Of a stretch of DNA of 64,000 nucleotides, positions 63,351 to 64,000 are shown one piece after another. A program made the translations under genes and the position numbers. The notes below the pieces were generated by a model. That model worked only from the letters and a program-made list of their open reading frames with translations, made no database searches and had not been told where the DNA came from. The DNA is from Granulicella aggregans. GTDB taxonomy: Bacteria > Acidobacteriota > Terriglobia > Terriglobales > Acidobacteriaceae. Location: contig NZ_JAGSYE010000004.1 of the NCBI RefSeq assembly GCF_025685565.1, positions 124,001 to 188,000 on the forward strand. The letters run 5' to 3'. Within the stretch, counting starts at the first letter, position 1. Every line of letters begins with the position of its first letter.

Positions 63351-64000
63351 TTAAACCACTCGCCTTGCGGCTCTAAAGCGAAGCTCTTCCACGTTGAGTT
63401 CTCCGAGCTCCATGTCTCAAAAGAAGACTCTATAGAGCCCGGGTGTGATCAGCTCGAAAGGCAGTCTGTTCAAATCGAAACACTTCACTGATGAAGACTC
63501 TGCTTTTGTGCCAGCTGATATCCTCGCTGTTGTTCACTCGTCTCAGAACGAGTCCCTTGGGGTGCGTGAACTCCGGCAACGTGCGTGGTAGTGGGGTAGA
63601 GCTGGGGATGTAGAGACTTGCGGGAACTTGGTTGTTCAGGCCTTCGTGCGGGCGCTCGTTGTTGAATACTTGGCGAAAGTTATCGAAGCGGCTCTGCTGT
63701 GCGCGAAGGGTGGGCGCAGGCGGTTTCGTCGTGTCCTCCTTCAGCGTGCGATGCATCCGCTCATGGCGACCGTTTTGTTGCGGTCGGCCTGCTTGAATGC
63801 GCTCATGCACGATCCCGAGCTTCATCCAGCCGAGTGAGAGCTTGGACAGCCCCAGTAGCCCCGTACCAGCAAATGGTGCGCCGTTGTCTGTCCTGATCCG
63901 TGCTGGCACTCCGTACTCCCGCATGGCTGCTTCGCAGATTGCTCGGACTTGGCTGAGATCCATACGCGAGACAATCTGGCAACGAATCAAATAACGGCTA
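63351..64000 (-). mobile_element. IS481-family transposase, decayed C-terminal part (runs off the window)
   Basis: The rve integrase core reads RMDLSQVRAICEAAMREYG, IRTDNGAPFAG and GRPQQNGRHERMHRTLKEDT, with D and E of the DDE triad, then FNNERPHEGLNNQVPASLY: a typical IS481 transposase. In frame it stops at 63430, but the family C-terminus continues in another frame (LPFELITPGLYRVFF), meets a TGA, and then reads DMELGELNVEELRFRAARRVV to the stop at 63351-63353. So one frameshift near 63460 and one nonsense codon inactivate the copy. The N-terminal part and the left end are outside the window. GCGTTAC near 63326-63332 may belong to its terminal repeat. Confidence 0.8.

Noticed and set aside
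1..64000. CRISPR array or rRNA operon.
   Set aside because: No regularly spaced direct repeats and no rRNA-like sequence were noticed on either strand.

Overview
The window reads as the chromosome of a soil-type Acidobacteriota bacterium, most likely class Terriglobia. The evidence is a VWA protein of the acidobacterial VWFA-related type (22574-24508), Oar-like TonB receptors with carboxypeptidase-regulatory N-termini and no SusD partner, an NHL/Ig-repeat surface protein, and many exported glycoside hydrolases. The assignment rests on gene content only; no rRNA or marker gene is present.

Left part, about 0-38.6 kb, is a plant-polysaccharide region. It holds the start of an MFS transporter (cut by the window), a decayed TPR gene, a GH31 enzyme, a Met/His/Cys-rich exported pair that looks copper-related, an orphan eutC overlapping pncB, a second GH31, a TonB receptor, a pullulanase with two CBM41-like modules, a GH2 enzyme with a LamG-like N-terminus, a LacI-family repressor, the VWA protein, a GH28-like enzyme, and a same-strand run of TonB receptor, NHL/Ig protein, GH44 and GH26. 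Near-identical TGATATCG(T/A)TCACA sites lie before the GH2, VWA and TonB genes, so the LacI protein at 21303-22313 probably controls a local regulon of uptake and depolymerisation genes.

Middle part, 38.7-45.4 kb, carries a probable minus-strand operon (prephenate-dehydratase-like protein, MFS transporter, DUF2000 protein). Opposite it is a plus-strand pair of a small uncharacterised protein and a TIR-STAND-FGE/sulfatase-domain protein, which looks like a conflict (defence) system. A cupin gene follows.

Right part, 45.6-64 kb, looks like an integrated defence island. It opens with the 5' half of a tRNA-Leu(CAA) broken just after the anticodon loop, followed by a tyrosine recombinase, a HipBA-type toxin-antitoxin pair with two GCCT-N8-AGGC operators, a Z1-domain helicase-like protein, a long type III-like DNA methyltransferase and its overlapping restriction helicase-nuclease, a 53-codon ORF abutting a beta-helix membrane protein, about 0.9 kb of noncoding DNA with an IS481-like palindrome, and a visibly AT-richer pair: an N-lobe-less WaaP/Kdo-kinase-like protein overlapping an alpha/beta hydrolase by ATGA. 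A degraded IS481 transposase runs off the right edge. The right boundary of the island is not in the window.

Start codons were moved from the longest ORF where a Shine-Dalgarno match and signal peptide favoured another start (GH31 at 1723, GH2 at 17762, NHL at 30650, integrase at 45817, and others).
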